A DNA stretch of 64,000 nucleotides from contig DATJYC010000058.1 of NCBI GenBank assembly GCA_035499735.1, forward strand, positions 1 to 64,000, given 5' to 3'. Both the position numbers and the translations under genes were made by a program. Below the pieces are notes generated by a model that was given only the letters and a program-made list of their open reading frames with translations, searched no databases and had not been told where the DNA came from. The DNA is from VBDM01 sp035499735 (GTDB lineage Bacteria > Pseudomonadota > Gammaproteobacteria > Burkholderiales > SG8-39). Shown here piece after piece: positions 15,311-24,387 of this stretch (the first letter of the stretch is position 1; each line of letters begins with the position of its first letter).

Positions 15311-15393
15311 TGTGGGTCCCCTCCTTCACAGGTGTAGAGCGGGCGGATGTTACGCCGATTCGCCCCGAGCCACACGCGGGCCGCTGGGCGGCG

Positions 15394-15792
15394 TCAGCTC
15401 GGCCTGCGCGCGATAAAGTCGATCTCGACGAGCGCGTTGCGCGCGAGCCCGGTCACGCCCACGCACGTGCGCGCCGGGAGGCGATCGGCCTGAAAGTACG
15501 ACCGGTAGACTTCGTTCATCGCAGCGTAGTCGCGTTCGAAATGCGTCAGGAACGCGCGGGCGGCCACGACGTCTGCAAGCGTCAGCCCCACGCCGTTCAG
15601 CACGAGGACGAGGTTGTCCATCGCTCGGCGGGTCTGGGCTTCGATGCCGGCGGGCAGCGGCGCCGCATCGTCGGCCGGGTCGGTGGGCATCTGGCCCGTC
15701 AGAAAGACCCATCCGTCGACCTCGACCGCGTGCGAGAACGGCGCGACCGGCGCAGGCGCGCCAGCGATCATCATGAACCGAGCCGCGCTCAT
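15394..15792 (-). CDS. RidA/YjgF family protein
   Basis: A 132-residue protein of the Rid family (APFSHAVEVDGWVFLTGQMP, then ARTCVGVTGLARNALVEIDFIARR). RidA enzymes hydrolyse reactive enamine/imine intermediates; the Arg of PARTCVGV corresponds to the substrate-binding Arg of active members. It lies 10 bp after the amidase gene on the same strand, which suggests a shared catabolic role with amide or amidine substrates. The start is set at ATG 15792; an in-frame GTG lies 6 bp upstream. Confidence 0.85.
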   Translation of the reverse strand: MSAARFMMIAGAPAPVAPFSHAVEVDGWVFLTGQMPTDPADDAAPLPAGIEAQTRRAMDNLVLVLNGVGLTLADVVAARAFLTHFERDYAAMNEVYRSYFQADRLPARTCVGVTGLARNALVEIDFIARRPS

Positions 15793-15802
15793 CGGCACGC
15801 CT

Positions 15803-17593
15803 TCACGAAAAGCCCGCCGGCCGCTCGCCCGCGACGTTCAGCGCGCGCTCGAGGGCGAGCCCCGCGCGGGCCATCGTGCCTTCGTCGAAGAGGCGTCCGA
15901 CGAGCGTGACGCCGTGCGGCACGCGGCGCGGCGGGTCGAACCTCGGCAAGGGCTTCGCGGGGTCGGGGGCCCAGTCGCTGCGCGCCTCCGAAACGTCGAC
16001 GAAGCCTGCGCGTAACGTGAGCGTCGGGTGCCCCGTGAAGTTGCCGATCGTGAGCATCTCGTCGCGCAGCGATGGCACGAGCATGAGGTCGACCTGCGTG
16101 AAAATCCGCTCCATCTCCTGTGCCACGAGGCGGCGCATGCGATCGGCCTGCACCGCGTCGACGGCGGAGATGAAGCGCGATTGACGAAACGTGTTCGGCC
16201 ACGCATCCGGGACCTGAATCGTCAGCGCGTCGACACCGTGGCTCAGCGTGAGCTCCTCGAACGCCGCAGCGGATTCAGCGAACAGGATGGCGTTGAGGCT
16301 GCCGTACGGCCAGTCCGGCAGCGAGACTTCCACCGGCGTCGTGCCGAGGCGCGCCATCGTTTCGAGCGCCTTGCGATCGACGTCGGTCGCGGGCGCCTCG
16401 GTCATCCACGGCGCGACGTAGCCGACCCGCAATCCCGACACCGCGCCCTTCGCATCGAAGTCGAGATGGCTCGGCACGCTGCCGAGATCACCCGGATCAG
16501 GGCCGGAGATCGCCCGCAGAACGAGCATCGCGTCCTCGACGCCGCGCGTCATCGGGCCCAGCTTGTCGAGCGACCAGCACAGCGTCATCGCGCCGGTGCG
16601 CGGGACGCGTCCGAACGTCGGGCGCAATCCGGTCACGCCGCAGCGCATCGAGGGGCCGATGATGCTGCCCCCTGTCTCGCTGCCAACCGAGAAGCCGACG
16701 AGCGCGGCGGCGGTCGCCGCGCCGGGTCCGGCGCTCGAGCCGGAGGAGCCTTCCTCGAGCAACCACGGGTTCATCGTCTGCCCGCCGAACCAGATGTCGT
16801 TGAGCGCGAGCGCACCGAGGCTCAGCTTGGCGACCAGCACCGCACCCGCATCGTGGAGACGGCGGACGACCGCGGCGTCCTCCTTCGGCACGCGATTGCG
16901 GAACGGCTCGGCGCCGTACGTAGTCGCGATACCTGCGGTGTCGATCAGATCCTTGGCGCCCCAGGGAATGCCATGCAGCGGGCCGCGGTACTTGCCGGAG
17001 GCGATCTCGCGATCGGCCGTTCGCGCCTGTGCGAGCGCGAGATCGCGCGTCGGCGTGATGACGGCACGCAGCTTCGCGTCGTGGGCATCGATGCGGCGCA
17101 GGTAGATGTCGGTCAGACGCTGCGACGTGAGCTTGCGCGTGCGGATCCATCCGGACAGCGTCGCAACCGTCGCAAACGCGATGTCGTCCTCGCTCGACGG
17201 AACGAGTCCCGGTTGGGCGTCGCTGCGCACGAAGCGATCGCGCGACGGAATCCCCTTGTGCCCGGGAAGCACGGGATTCCACTGCGAATACGGCGCGAGC
17301 GTCGGCGGCAGCACGATCTTGCGCGGCCCTGTCCGCCGCTCGTAAAGCGCCGCCAAGCTGTTGCGCCAGTTCCCGGCAGCCTGCGCGCGATCCTTTTCGG
17401 TCATCGTGACCTGGACGAGCTTCTCGGCTTCAGCGAACGTGGCCGGCGAGACCTCGGGCCCGACGGGCGGAGCCGTGCCGAAGGCGGGCGGCGCGCCGGG
17501 CGTCGTTTCGGGTGCCTGCCCCTCGGCCGGCGCCACCGCGCTCAGCATCGCGGCCGAGGAAGCGATCAGGAACTCGCGGCGCGTGTTCGACAC
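15803..17593 (-). CDS. amidase signature family enzyme, exported
   Basis: A 596-residue amidase, longer than most because of an N-terminal twin-Arg signal (NTRREFLIASSAAML) and a Pro-rich linker. The Ser-cisSer-Lys catalytic set is visible: Lys in WGAKDLIDTAG (near residue 226) and the two serines in the Gly/Ser-rich GSSGSSAGPGAATAAALVGF and VGSETGGSI segments. It would hydrolyse a carboxamide in the periplasm. The RidA-type gene follows directly. The exact substrate is unknown. Confidence 0.88.
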   Translation of the reverse strand: MSNTRREFLIASSAAMLSAVAPAEGQAPETTPGAPPAFGTAPPVGPEVSPATFAEAEKLVQVTMTEKDRAQAAGNWRNSLAALYERRTGPRKIVLPPTLAPYSQWNPVLPGHKGIPSRDRFVRSDAQPGLVPSSEDDIAFATVATLSGWIRTRKLTSQRLTDIYLRRIDAHDAKLRAVITPTRDLALAQARTADREIASGKYRGPLHGIPWGAKDLIDTAGIATTYGAEPFRNRVPKEDAAVVRRLHDAGAVLVAKLSLGALALNDIWFGGQTMNPWLLEEGSSGSSAGPGAATAAALVGFSVGSETGGSIIGPSMRCGVTGLRPTFGRVPRTGAMTLCWSLDKLGPMTRGVEDAMLVLRAISGPDPGDLGSVPSHLDFDAKGAVSGLRVGYVAPWMTEAPATDVDRKALETMARLGTTPVEVSLPDWPYGSLNAILFAESAAAFEELTLSHGVDALTIQVPDAWPNTFRQSRFISAVDAVQADRMRRLVAQEMERIFTQVDLMLVPSLRDEMLTIGNFTGHPTLTLRAGFVDVSEARSDWAPDPAKPLPRFDPPRRVPHGVTLVGRLFDEGTMARAGLALERALNVAGERPAGFS

Positions 17594-17605
17594 GGTTGAC
17601 GCCTC

Positions 17606-18211
17606 CTACTTCAAGTCCGCGGGCCGGTCGACGTCGCGCAGCGCGCCCGGATCGTCGACGTCCACGATCCGTAGCGCCCATTGACGCGCGGCGACGACGG
17701 TGCGCGCGCCCTCGTCGCCCGCGAGGGTGGTCAGCACGCGCCCGTAAGGCTTCGAGAAGCCGACGGGGTGCCCGCGCTCGCCGCGATGCGAAGGCGCCGC
17801 GATCTCGGCGCCCGCGCGCAACGCGTCCGCCACGGCGTGAATGGTGGGCGGCGCGATCCACGGCATGTCGCCGAGCGCCACGATCCAGCCATCGGCGTCG
17901 CTCGATTCGCCGACCGCGTACGCGAGGCTCGTGCCCATGCCTTCGCTCGCCCGGTCGCACACGACCACACGGGCGCCCGTGGCTTCGAGCCTATGGTGCA
18001 GCATGGAGTCGCCCGGGCGCACGACCGCGACGACGTCGTTGAGCGCGGCCATGAGGTGCAGCGCCGCCGCCGCGCCGATCGGCGTGCCCGCGCCGACGCC
18101 GTGCGATGCGGCGGGCAACGGCGCCAGGAGCTTGCCGCCGCCGAAGCGGGCGCCGCTGCCGGCGGCGAGCAGGATGCCGACGATGCGCTTCGAAATAGGG
18201 TCAGACCCCAT
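17606..18211 (-). CDS. MocA-like nucleotidyltransferase (molybdenum cofactor cytidylyl/guanylyltransferase family)
   Basis: A 201-residue NTP-transferase with GILLAAGSGARFGGGKLL (nucleotide-binding loop, residues ~11-28), GWIVALGDMPWIAP (metal-binding Asp) and HRGERGHPVGFSK. Relatives attach CMP or GMP to molybdopterin during maturation of molybdoenzymes. The only available ATG (18211) lies inside a REP-like inverted repeat, so the first residues (MGSDPIS) are encoded by the repeat. The native start may have been lost or displaced. No molybdoenzyme gene is adjacent. Confidence 0.75.
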   Translation of the reverse strand: MGSDPISKRIVGILLAAGSGARFGGGKLLAPLPAASHGVGAGTPIGAAAALHLMAALNDVVAVVRPGDSMLHHRLEATGARVVVCDRASEGMGTSLAYAVGESSDADGWIVALGDMPWIAPPTIHAVADALRAGAEIAAPSHRGERGHPVGFSKPYGRVLTTLAGDEGARTVVAARQWALRIVDVDDPGALRDVDRPADLK

Positions 18212-18281
18212 TACAAGGCCTGGCACCATTTCCCGGCCGCGAAAAAGGGGACAGGCCTTGTAATGGGGTCTGACCCTATTT
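18193..18281. repeat. REP-like inverted repeat, perfect 30-bp arms
   Basis: The arm at 18193-18222 (starting AAATAGGGTCAGACCCC) is the exact reverse complement of 18252-18281 (ending GGGGTCTGACCCTATTT), with a 29-bp loop. It sits between the MocA-like gene and the upstream solute-binding protein gene, reaching one base short of the latter's stop codon and covering the former's start. The GGGTCAGACCCC core is of the type dispersed in proteobacterial genomes and often linked to REP-associated transposases; that link is inference. Confidence 0.8.
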
Positions 18282-19445
18282 TCACTCGGGCAGCAGGCGG
18301 AACTTGCCGTCGCGCACGAGGACGAGCACGCGTGCGCGCTCGTCCATGCCGTTGTGGTTCGTCGGGGACATGTTGAACACGCCCTGCGTGCCGACGACGT
18401 CGCGCTCCTGCTCGAGGGCGTCGCGCAGCGCGACGCGGAAGGCCTCGGTGCCCGGCTTGCCGGCCTTGAGGGCCGTAGGGATCGCACGCTGCAGGAGCAG
18501 TCCGCCGTCCCACGTGTTGGCGCCGAACGTCGCGGGTTTGCTGCCGAATCGCTTCTCGTAGGCGGCGATGTATTCCTGCGCGACCTTCTTGGTCGGATTC
18601 GAGTCCGGGATCTCGTCGATCACCAGCATCGGGCCTGCGGCGAGGATCGTGCCTTCGACCTTCTCCTTGCCGAGCTTGATGAAGTCGTCGGTGGCCACGG
18701 CGTGCGTTTGGTAGATGCGGCCCTTGTAGCCTTGATCGTAGAGCGTGGCCTGCGGCAGCACGGCGGGGCCGCCGACCGCGGCGATCAGCACCGCGTCGGG
18801 CTTCGCGGCAATGAGCTTCAGCGTCTGCCCGGTGACGCTCTGGTCCGTGCGCGCGTAGCGCTCGTTGGCGACCACCTTGATGCCCGCCTTCTCGGCAAGC
18901 GCGCCGAAGACCTTGTACCAGTTCTCGCCGTACGGGTCGTTGAAGCCGATGAAGCCCACCGTCTTCACGTTGTTCGCGACCATGTGCTTGATGAGCGCCG
19001 CGGCGATCAGGTCGTCGTTCTGTGTGGTCTTGAACACCCAGCGCTTCTTGGCGTCGAGCGGCTCGACCACCGACGACGTGCCTACGGTAGCCATCACGGG
19101 CACCTTGGCGTCGGCGATGACGTCGAGGATGGCGAGCGCGTTGGGTGTCGTCGACGGCCCGATCATCGCGTCGATGTTGCTCTCCTGGACGAGCTTCTTG
19201 ATGTTCTGCACGGCGCGGGTGGTGTCGCCGCCGTCGTCGAGCTGGATGTACTCCACGCTGGCGCCGCCGATCGACCTCGGCAGGAGGTCGCCCGTGTTCT
19301 TCTGGGGAATGCCGATCGCCGTCGTCGGCCCGGTGGCCGAAACCATAAGGCCGACCTTGACCTGGGCGAGCGCCGCGCCTGCGAACGCGAACGAGGTTGC
19401 CGCCAGGGATCCGAAGAGCAGTCGAGTTGCGGCGCGAACGTGCAA
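18282..19445 (-). CDS. branched-chain amino acid-type ABC transporter substrate-binding protein
   Basis: A 387-residue Leu/Ile/Val-BP-type periplasmic receptor. The signal peptide (RLLFGSLAATSFAFAGAALAQ) is followed by VKVGLMVSATGPTTAIG, the ligand-pocket regions MIGPSTTPNALAI and VGFIGFNDPYGENWYKV, and a normal C-terminal lobe. TTG at 19445 is chosen because AAGGAG lies 7 bp upstream and it places the signal peptide at the N-terminus; the open frame extends 55 codons further without coding character. No permease genes are adjacent. Confidence 0.85.
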   Translation of the reverse strand: MHVRAATRLLFGSLAATSFAFAGAALAQVKVGLMVSATGPTTAIGIPQKNTGDLLPRSIGGASVEYIQLDDGGDTTRAVQNIKKLVQESNIDAMIGPSTTPNALAILDVIADAKVPVMATVGTSSVVEPLDAKKRWVFKTTQNDDLIAAALIKHMVANNVKTVGFIGFNDPYGENWYKVFGALAEKAGIKVVANERYARTDQSVTGQTLKLIAAKPDAVLIAAVGGPAVLPQATLYDQGYKGRIYQTHAVATDDFIKLGKEKVEGTILAAGPMLVIDEIPDSNPTKKVAQEYIAAYEKRFGSKPATFGANTWDGGLLLQRAIPTALKAGKPGTEAFRVALRDALEQERDVVGTQGVFNMSPTNHNGMDERARVLVLVRDGKFRLLPE

Positions 19446-19652
19446 GGGATGACTCCTTCGACGAGATAGCAACGGCCTGCAGCCGGCGCCGTGGGGCGCG
19501 CATGGGCAGGGGCCTCGCTTCGAAAAATTGTACCCGCCGGGGCAAGGCTCGCCTCCGTCGCACGGAGCGCTCGCGCACTTCGCGTGGATGGCTTGACGTC
19601 CGAGGTCCACGGCCGGGTTGTTGCACTAGCACTTGCCCCAGGTTTAGGTTAT

Positions 19653-19677
19653 TGATAATCTAAACGATTCTCATTTG
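19653..19677 (+). promoter_or_regulatory. Fur-box-like sequence
   Basis: TGATAATCTAAACGATTCTCATTTG combines the Fur hexamer GATAAT with GATTCTCATT, the usual right half of a Fur box. It lies 17 bp before the TonB receptor start and overlaps the only plausible promoter region, so iron repression of the receptor-PepSY operon is expected. Confidence 0.6.
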
Positions 19678-19693
19678 CATATGGGGAGTCGTC

Positions 19694-21826
19694 ATGCTCG
19701 TGAATAGGAAGCCGACCAAGCCATGGATCCATGCACTCTGGACGGCGGCGCTCGCGACCACCGGAGCGGCCGGGCAAGGCACGGCACCAACGGACGGCGT
19801 GCAAACGCTCGCGCCGGTCAACGTCAGCGCGAAGGCTCCGGACGACTACGCGGCGAAGTCCGCAGACACCGGTGTGCTCGGCGACCTGCCGCTGCTTTCG
19901 ACGCCATTCTCGGTCAATGTCATCACCCATGACCTCATCGTGAACCAGCAGGCGACCTATCTCGGCGAGTTCCTCAAGAACGATCCGTCGGCGCAAATCG
20001 GCAATGTTGTGGTGAGCTTCGCGACGCTGCGCGGCTTCACGCTCGGCAGCAGCGGATTCCTTCTCGATGGCCTTCAATTGGGCTCGCTGCTCAACGACGG
20101 CCGCATCGGCTTGCAAGCCTTCGACCGCGTCGACATCCTCAAGGGGGCAAGCGCATTCCTCTACGGACCGGGCAGCAGTTCGAGCCTGGGCGGCGTGCTC
20201 AACTACATCCCCAAGCAGCCGGGCAACACGCCGGAGCGCGACGTCTTCCTCACTTACAGCTCGCGCTCGCAGTTCGGCGTCCAGGCCGATGTGGGCGACC
20301 GCTTCGGACCCGATCGCGAGTTCGGCCTGCGCTTCAACGGCGCGTATCGCGACGGCGACACCGCGGTCGACTACACGTCGTGGAGGCAAGGCGTGGCTTC
20401 GCTGTCGGCGGACTGGGGGATCACGCGCGACCTCGTCGTGCAAGGCGGCTTGTATTACGTCGACAACGACTGGACGGGCATCCAGCCGTTCTTCATCTCC
20501 GCAAGCGACGCGTCGGGACCCGTGCCCATTCCCGCGGCACCCGGCACCCGCCACAACATCGGTCCGAGCTGGAACGTCTTCGACCAGAATTCGACCCTCG
20601 GCTGGCTGCGCGGCGATTGGGCGTTCGCGCCCAGCTGGACGTTGACCGTGCAATACGGCGCGGGCGAGAACAATCGCCCGTACGGCCAGACGATGGACAC
20701 GCGCTTCGGCTCCATCACGAGCGCAAGCGGCGACGTGCTCCTGTTCGCGAGCGAAGAGACCTACCGCGTCAAGGCGCAGGCCGGACAGGCGCTGGTTCAC
20801 GGCAGGTTCGTGACTGGTCCCGTGCAGCACGACCTCACGCTCGGCGTGTCGGGATCGGAGGAAAAGGACTACAGCAGCTTCGTGATCGCGGGCTTCGTGC
20901 CGGGATCGCTGTATGCGAGGAACGATCCGCCGCAGCCGCCGCTCGTCCCGATCGACGACCTGCCCCCGACCGGCCGCACGAAGACCGCCGGGGCATTCAT
21001 CAACGACATCGTGAGCTTCGACGAGCATTGGTCGGTCCTGCTCGGCGGACGCCAGGCGAAGATCGACACCTACGGCCCCGACGGCACCGCGCTTCCCGGC
21101 CAGTCGGTGTCGCGCTTCTCGCCGGCGGCCGCGCTGATGTGGAAACCCACGGCGTCGTCGCTCGTCTACGCCAACTTCGCGCAGGGCCTGGAGCCCGGCG
21201 GCACCGCGCCCGACGGAAGCGCCAACGCGGGTGAGATCATGCCGCCGCTCGTCACCGAGCAATTCGAGATCGGCGGCAAGCTCGAGACCGGCGGCCTCAC
21301 GCTCACGGCCGCGGTATTCGACATGCGCCGTCCGCTGCAATACCGCGACGCGACCAACACCTGGGTCCAGTCAGGCGACCAGGTCCACACCGGCGTCGAG
21401 GTCCTCGCGAGCGGCGAGATCACGCCTTCGCTGCGCGTGGTCGCGGGCGTGATGTACCTCGACGCCGAACAGCGCAACACCGGCAATCCGGCCCTCGACG
21501 GCAAGAAAGTCGCGGGCGTTCCCGCGTGGACGGCCAACGCCTGGTTCGACTGGCGCACGGGCGTGGTGCCTGGACTGTTCCTCAACGCGGGCATCTACTA
21601 CGCCGACAAGCAATACTTCGACGCCGCCAACCTGCAGTCGATCCCGTCGTGGACTCGCCTGGACCTCGGCGCGCGCTACGAGACGGCCATCGGCGGCAAG
21701 GCCACGACGTTCTATCTGGTCGTCGAGAACGTCGCCGACCGCAGCTATTGGGCAAGCGCCCTCGGCAACGCGCTGACGCTCGGCGACCCGCTGACCGTCA
21801 AGGCCACCGCGCGCGTGAGCTTTTGA
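19694..21826 (+). CDS. TonB-dependent siderophore receptor
   Basis: A 710-residue outer-membrane receptor. A signal peptide (ending near residue 27) and a plug domain (TPFSVNVITHDLI, LRGFTLGSSGFLLDGLQLGS, RVDILKGASAFLYGPGSSSSLGGVLNYIPKQP) come first. The C-terminal beta-barrel ends in the expected aromatic residue (VKATARVSF). The plug sequence is that of the FhuA/FpvA siderophore class rather than the haem class. It needs TonB-ExbBD, which is not encoded here. A Fur-like box precedes it and a PepSY protein follows 9 bp downstream. Confidence 0.9.
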   Translation: MLVNRKPTKPWIHALWTAALATTGAAGQGTAPTDGVQTLAPVNVSAKAPDDYAAKSADTGVLGDLPLLSTPFSVNVITHDLIVNQQATYLGEFLKNDPSAQIGNVVVSFATLRGFTLGSSGFLLDGLQLGSLLNDGRIGLQAFDRVDILKGASAFLYGPGSSSSLGGVLNYIPKQPGNTPERDVFLTYSSRSQFGVQADVGDRFGPDREFGLRFNGAYRDGDTAVDYTSWRQGVASLSADWGITRDLVVQGGLYYVDNDWTGIQPFFISASDASGPVPIPAAPGTRHNIGPSWNVFDQNSTLGWLRGDWAFAPSWTLTVQYGAGENNRPYGQTMDTRFGSITSASGDVLLFASEETYRVKAQAGQALVHGRFVTGPVQHDLTLGVSGSEEKDYSSFVIAGFVPGSLYARNDPPQPPLVPIDDLPPTGRTKTAGAFINDIVSFDEHWSVLLGGRQAKIDTYGPDGTALPGQSVSRFSPAAALMWKPTASSLVYANFAQGLEPGGTAPDGSANAGEIMPPLVTEQFEIGGKLETGGLTLTAAVFDMRRPLQYRDATNTWVQSGDQVHTGVEVLASGEITPSLRVVAGVMYLDAEQRNTGNPALDGKKVAGVPAWTANAWFDWRTGVVPGLFLNAGIYYADKQYFDAANLQSIPSWTRLDLGARYETAIGGKATTFYLVVENVADRSYWASALGNALTLGDPLTVKATARVSF

Positions 21827-21835
21827 GGAAGCGCC

Positions 21836-23017
21836 ATGACGCCGCGCGCGATTCGCCGCTGGAAGTGGACTCACAAGTGGACGAGCCTCGTCTGCACCGT
21901 GTTCCTGCTCTATCTTTGCCTGACCGGCCTGCCGCTCATCTTCCATCACGAGATCGAGGAGGCAACGCGACAGTGGCACCTGCCGGATATGGCACGTGGC
22001 ACACCGCACAAGAGCTTCGACGACATCGTCGCCGCGGCGCAGGCACGCCATCCCGAGCGCACGCTGCAGTTCGCGATCGCCGACGACGACGTTCCCGACG
22101 GCGTGCTCGTGAGCCTTGGCAAGACCGCCGCCGCCCAGGCGGACATCGCCTATGTCGTCGTCGACGCGCGCACGGCCGAGGTGGTGGGCGAGCCCGACCT
22201 CGAACGCGGCGTGATGTACGTGCTGCTCAAGCTGCACACGGACATGTTCGCCGGCTTGCCGGGCAAGCTCTTCCTCGGAGTCATGGGGATGATCTTCGCG
22301 GCCGCGGTCGTGTCGGGCGTGGTCGTGTACAAGCCCTACATGCGCAGGCTCGCGTTCGCGACCGTACGCGCGCGCACCCGTCGCTTGCGATGGCTCGACC
22401 TGCACAACGTGCTCGGCATCGTTACCGTGGCCTGGGTGCTGGTGGTCGGCATCACCGGAGTCATCAACACCTGGGCCGATCTCGCGATCAAGTTCTGGCA
22501 GTTCGATCAGATGGCTGCGATGACGGCGCCGTATCGCGGGCAGCCTCCACTCGCACCCGCCGAGCGCGGCTCCGTGCAGAGGGCGCTCGACACCGCACAG
22601 GCGGCGTTGCCCGATCGCGAACTGTCTTTCGTCGCATTCCCCGGAACGCTGTTCTCGAGCCCGCACCACTATGACGTCTTCATGCGCGGCAAGGAGCCCC
22701 TGACGAGGCGCCTCGTGCAGCCCGCGCTCGTCGACGCTCGCACCGGAGCGCTCACCGATACGCGTGCGCTGCCGTGGTACATCACCTCGATCCTGGTCTC
22801 GCAGCCGCTGCACTTCGGTGACTACGGGGGCATGCCGCTCAAGGTCGTATGGGCGCTGCTCGACGTCATCACCATCGTCGTGCTCGGCAGCGGCGTCTAC
22901 CTGTGGCTCGTCAAGCGGCGGCGCGCAGCCGTCGACGACGAGGACAAGGGCGGCGCCGAATCCGCGTCCCTCGAGCCGCGCGCCGCGCTCACGATCGCGC
23001 GAAGCACGAAGCCGTGA
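21836..23017 (+). CDS. PepSY-associated transmembrane protein (iron uptake)
   Basis: A 393-residue inner-membrane protein of the PepSY_TM family: a basic N-terminus (RRWKWTHKWTSLVCTVFLLYLCLTGLPLIFHHEIEE) with the first helix, a periplasmic PepSY region, a helix pair near residues 140-165 and 190-220, and a last helix near 345-365. Such proteins accompany TonB receptors and are thought to reduce or release iron from siderophores at the inner membrane. It overlaps the next small gene by 4 bp (GTGA). Confidence 0.85.
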   Translation: MTPRAIRRWKWTHKWTSLVCTVFLLYLCLTGLPLIFHHEIEEATRQWHLPDMARGTPHKSFDDIVAAAQARHPERTLQFAIADDDVPDGVLVSLGKTAAAQADIAYVVVDARTAEVVGEPDLERGVMYVLLKLHTDMFAGLPGKLFLGVMGMIFAAAVVSGVVVYKPYMRRLAFATVRARTRRLRWLDLHNVLGIVTVAWVLVVGITGVINTWADLAIKFWQFDQMAAMTAPYRGQPPLAPAERGSVQRALDTAQAALPDRELSFVAFPGTLFSSPHHYDVFMRGKEPLTRRLVQPALVDARTGALTDTRALPWYITSILVSQPLHFGDYGGMPLKVVWALLDVITIVVLGSGVYLWLVKRRRAAVDDEDKGGAESASLEPRAALTIARSTKP

Positions 23018-23190
23018 CGACGACGTTCCGAAGGGTCTGGCGGTGGCCGCTCATCATCGCGATCGCGAGCGTCGTGGGACTCGTCTCTGCACTGCTGGGC
23101 GACGGACCCTGGGACGCGCTGTCGTGGGTATTGCTTGCGATTCCGATCGCGGTCGCGGGCGTTGCCTGGCGGCGGGCGAGCGCGGGCTGA
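23014..23190 (+). CDS. small inner-membrane protein of the iron-uptake operon
   Basis: A 58-residue protein whose GTG start overlaps the PepSY stop (GTGA), indicating translational coupling. It has a basic N-terminus (TTTFRRVWRWP), two hydrophobic helices (LIIAIASVVGLVSALLG and VLLAIPIAVAGVAW) and the conserved-looking GDGPWDALSW between them. Short proteins with this plan are common in betaproteobacteria, but their role is unknown. Confidence 0.65.
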   Translation: MTTTFRRVWRWPLIIAIASVVGLVSALLGDGPWDALSWVLLAIPIAVAGVAWRRASAG

Positions 23191-23210
23191 TCGCTACCGG
23201 GGCGGGCGCA

Positions 23211-24353
23211 TTACACAAACTGCGCTGCCGCGTATCCCGACGACCATGCCCACTGGAAGTTGTACCCGCCCAGCCAGCCTGTGACGTCGACGGCCTCACC
23301 GATGAAGTACAGGCCGGAGGTCGCGCGCGCGGCCATCGAGTGCGGCGACAGGCCGCCCGTATCGACCCCGCCGGTCGTCACCTCGGCCTTGTTGTAGCCG
23401 AGCGTGCCCGACGGCAGCACGCGCCAGGACTTCAACGCGCTGGCCGCGGCGGCAGCGTCGACCTCGCGCAACGGCCGTGCGAGATCGTGCGCCGCGCACC
23501 AGGCCTGCGCGACGCGCCTGGGCAATCGCTCCGCGAGGAGATTGTCGAGACGCCCATTGCCCGACGCACGCACCGAGAGCCAACGGGCAACGTCGAACCC
23601 CGGCAGCAAATCGATCGCGATCGGAACCTTGCCGTCCCAGTACAACGAGACCTGCAGGATCGCCGGCCCCGACAGTCCGCGATGCGTGAAGAGCAGGTTC
23701 TCGCGGAATCGTGCTTGGCCGCAGGCGACCTCGACCTCCACGGATACACCCGAGAGCCCGCCATAGTGCGCGAGATCCTCGGGTTTCCATGCGAGCGGAA
23801 CCAATCCGGGTCGCGGCGGCGTCACCGCGAGACCGAACTGCTCGGCGAGGCGATAACCGAACGGCGTCGCCCCGATCTTGGGCGCGGTGAGGCCGCCGGT
23901 GGCGAGCACGAGCGACATCGCGCGAATCGCGCCTTGCGAGGTCGCGACTTCGAACCCGCTTCCGTCGTGGCGCACGCCCTCGACCGCGCACGGCACGCGC
24001 CATGTCACGCGCCCCCGCTCGCACTCGTCCTTCAGCATGCCGATGATGTCGGCGGCCGAGCGATCGCAGAAGAGCTGCCCGAGCTTCTTCTCGTGATAAG
24101 GAATGCGATGCCGCTCGACCATCGAAACGAAGTCCGCCGGCGTGAATCGCGCGAGCGCATCGCGACAGAAATCCGGATCGCGCGAAAGATACTGCGCAGG
24201 CGAGGCGTTGACGTTGGTGAAATTGCAGCGGCCGCCGCCCGAGATGCGGATCTTCTCGCCGATGGTCGCGACGTGGTCGACCAGCGCCACGCGGCGGCCG
24301 CGCTGGCCGGCCTGCGCGGCGCACATCATGCCGGCCGCGCCGGCGCCAATCAC
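23211..24353 (-). CDS. NAD(P)/FAD-dependent oxidoreductase, YhiN/HI0933 family
   Basis: At least 380 residues with the family motifs IGAGAAGMMCA (FAD Rossmann loop), GEKIRISGGGRCNFTN (residues ~32-47), LVLATGG and the C-terminal GLYFIGEAVDVTGWLGGYNFQWAWSSGYAAAQ. The reaction is not established for this family. The GTG at 24353 is the first standard start, but it would cut the first beta-strand. In-frame codons upstream (YDVIV) reach CTG at 24377, 10 bp after the dnaJ stop, so a CTG start is likely. It is the last gene of the chaperone transcription unit. Confidence 0.85.
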   Translation of the reverse strand: MIGAGAAGMMCAAQAGQRGRRVALVDHVATIGEKIRISGGGRCNFTNVNASPAQYLSRDPDFCRDALARFTPADFVSMVERHRIPYHEKKLGQLFCDRSAADIIGMLKDECERGRVTWRVPCAVEGVRHDGSGFEVATSQGAIRAMSLVLATGGLTAPKIGATPFGYRLAEQFGLAVTPPRPGLVPLAWKPEDLAHYGGLSGVSVEVEVACGQARFRENLLFTHRGLSGPAILQVSLYWDGKVPIAIDLLPGFDVARWLSVRASGNGRLDNLLAERLPRRVAQAWCAAHDLARPLREVDAAAAASALKSWRVLPSGTLGYNKAEVTTGGVDTGGLSPHSMAARATSGLYFIGEAVDVTGWLGGYNFQWAWSSGYAAAQFV

Positions 24354-24387
24354 GATGACGTCGTACGGGGTGGCCAGCTGCTAGGCC

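Noticed and set aside
16028..17599. 523-codon frame antisense to the amidase
   Set aside because: No motif, Arg-rich; the amidase on the other strand has all catalytic residues.
19649..21340. 563-codon frame antisense to the TonB receptor
   Set aside because: Low-complexity Arg/His/Val composition and exact overlap with a clear receptor gene; a codon-bias shadow.
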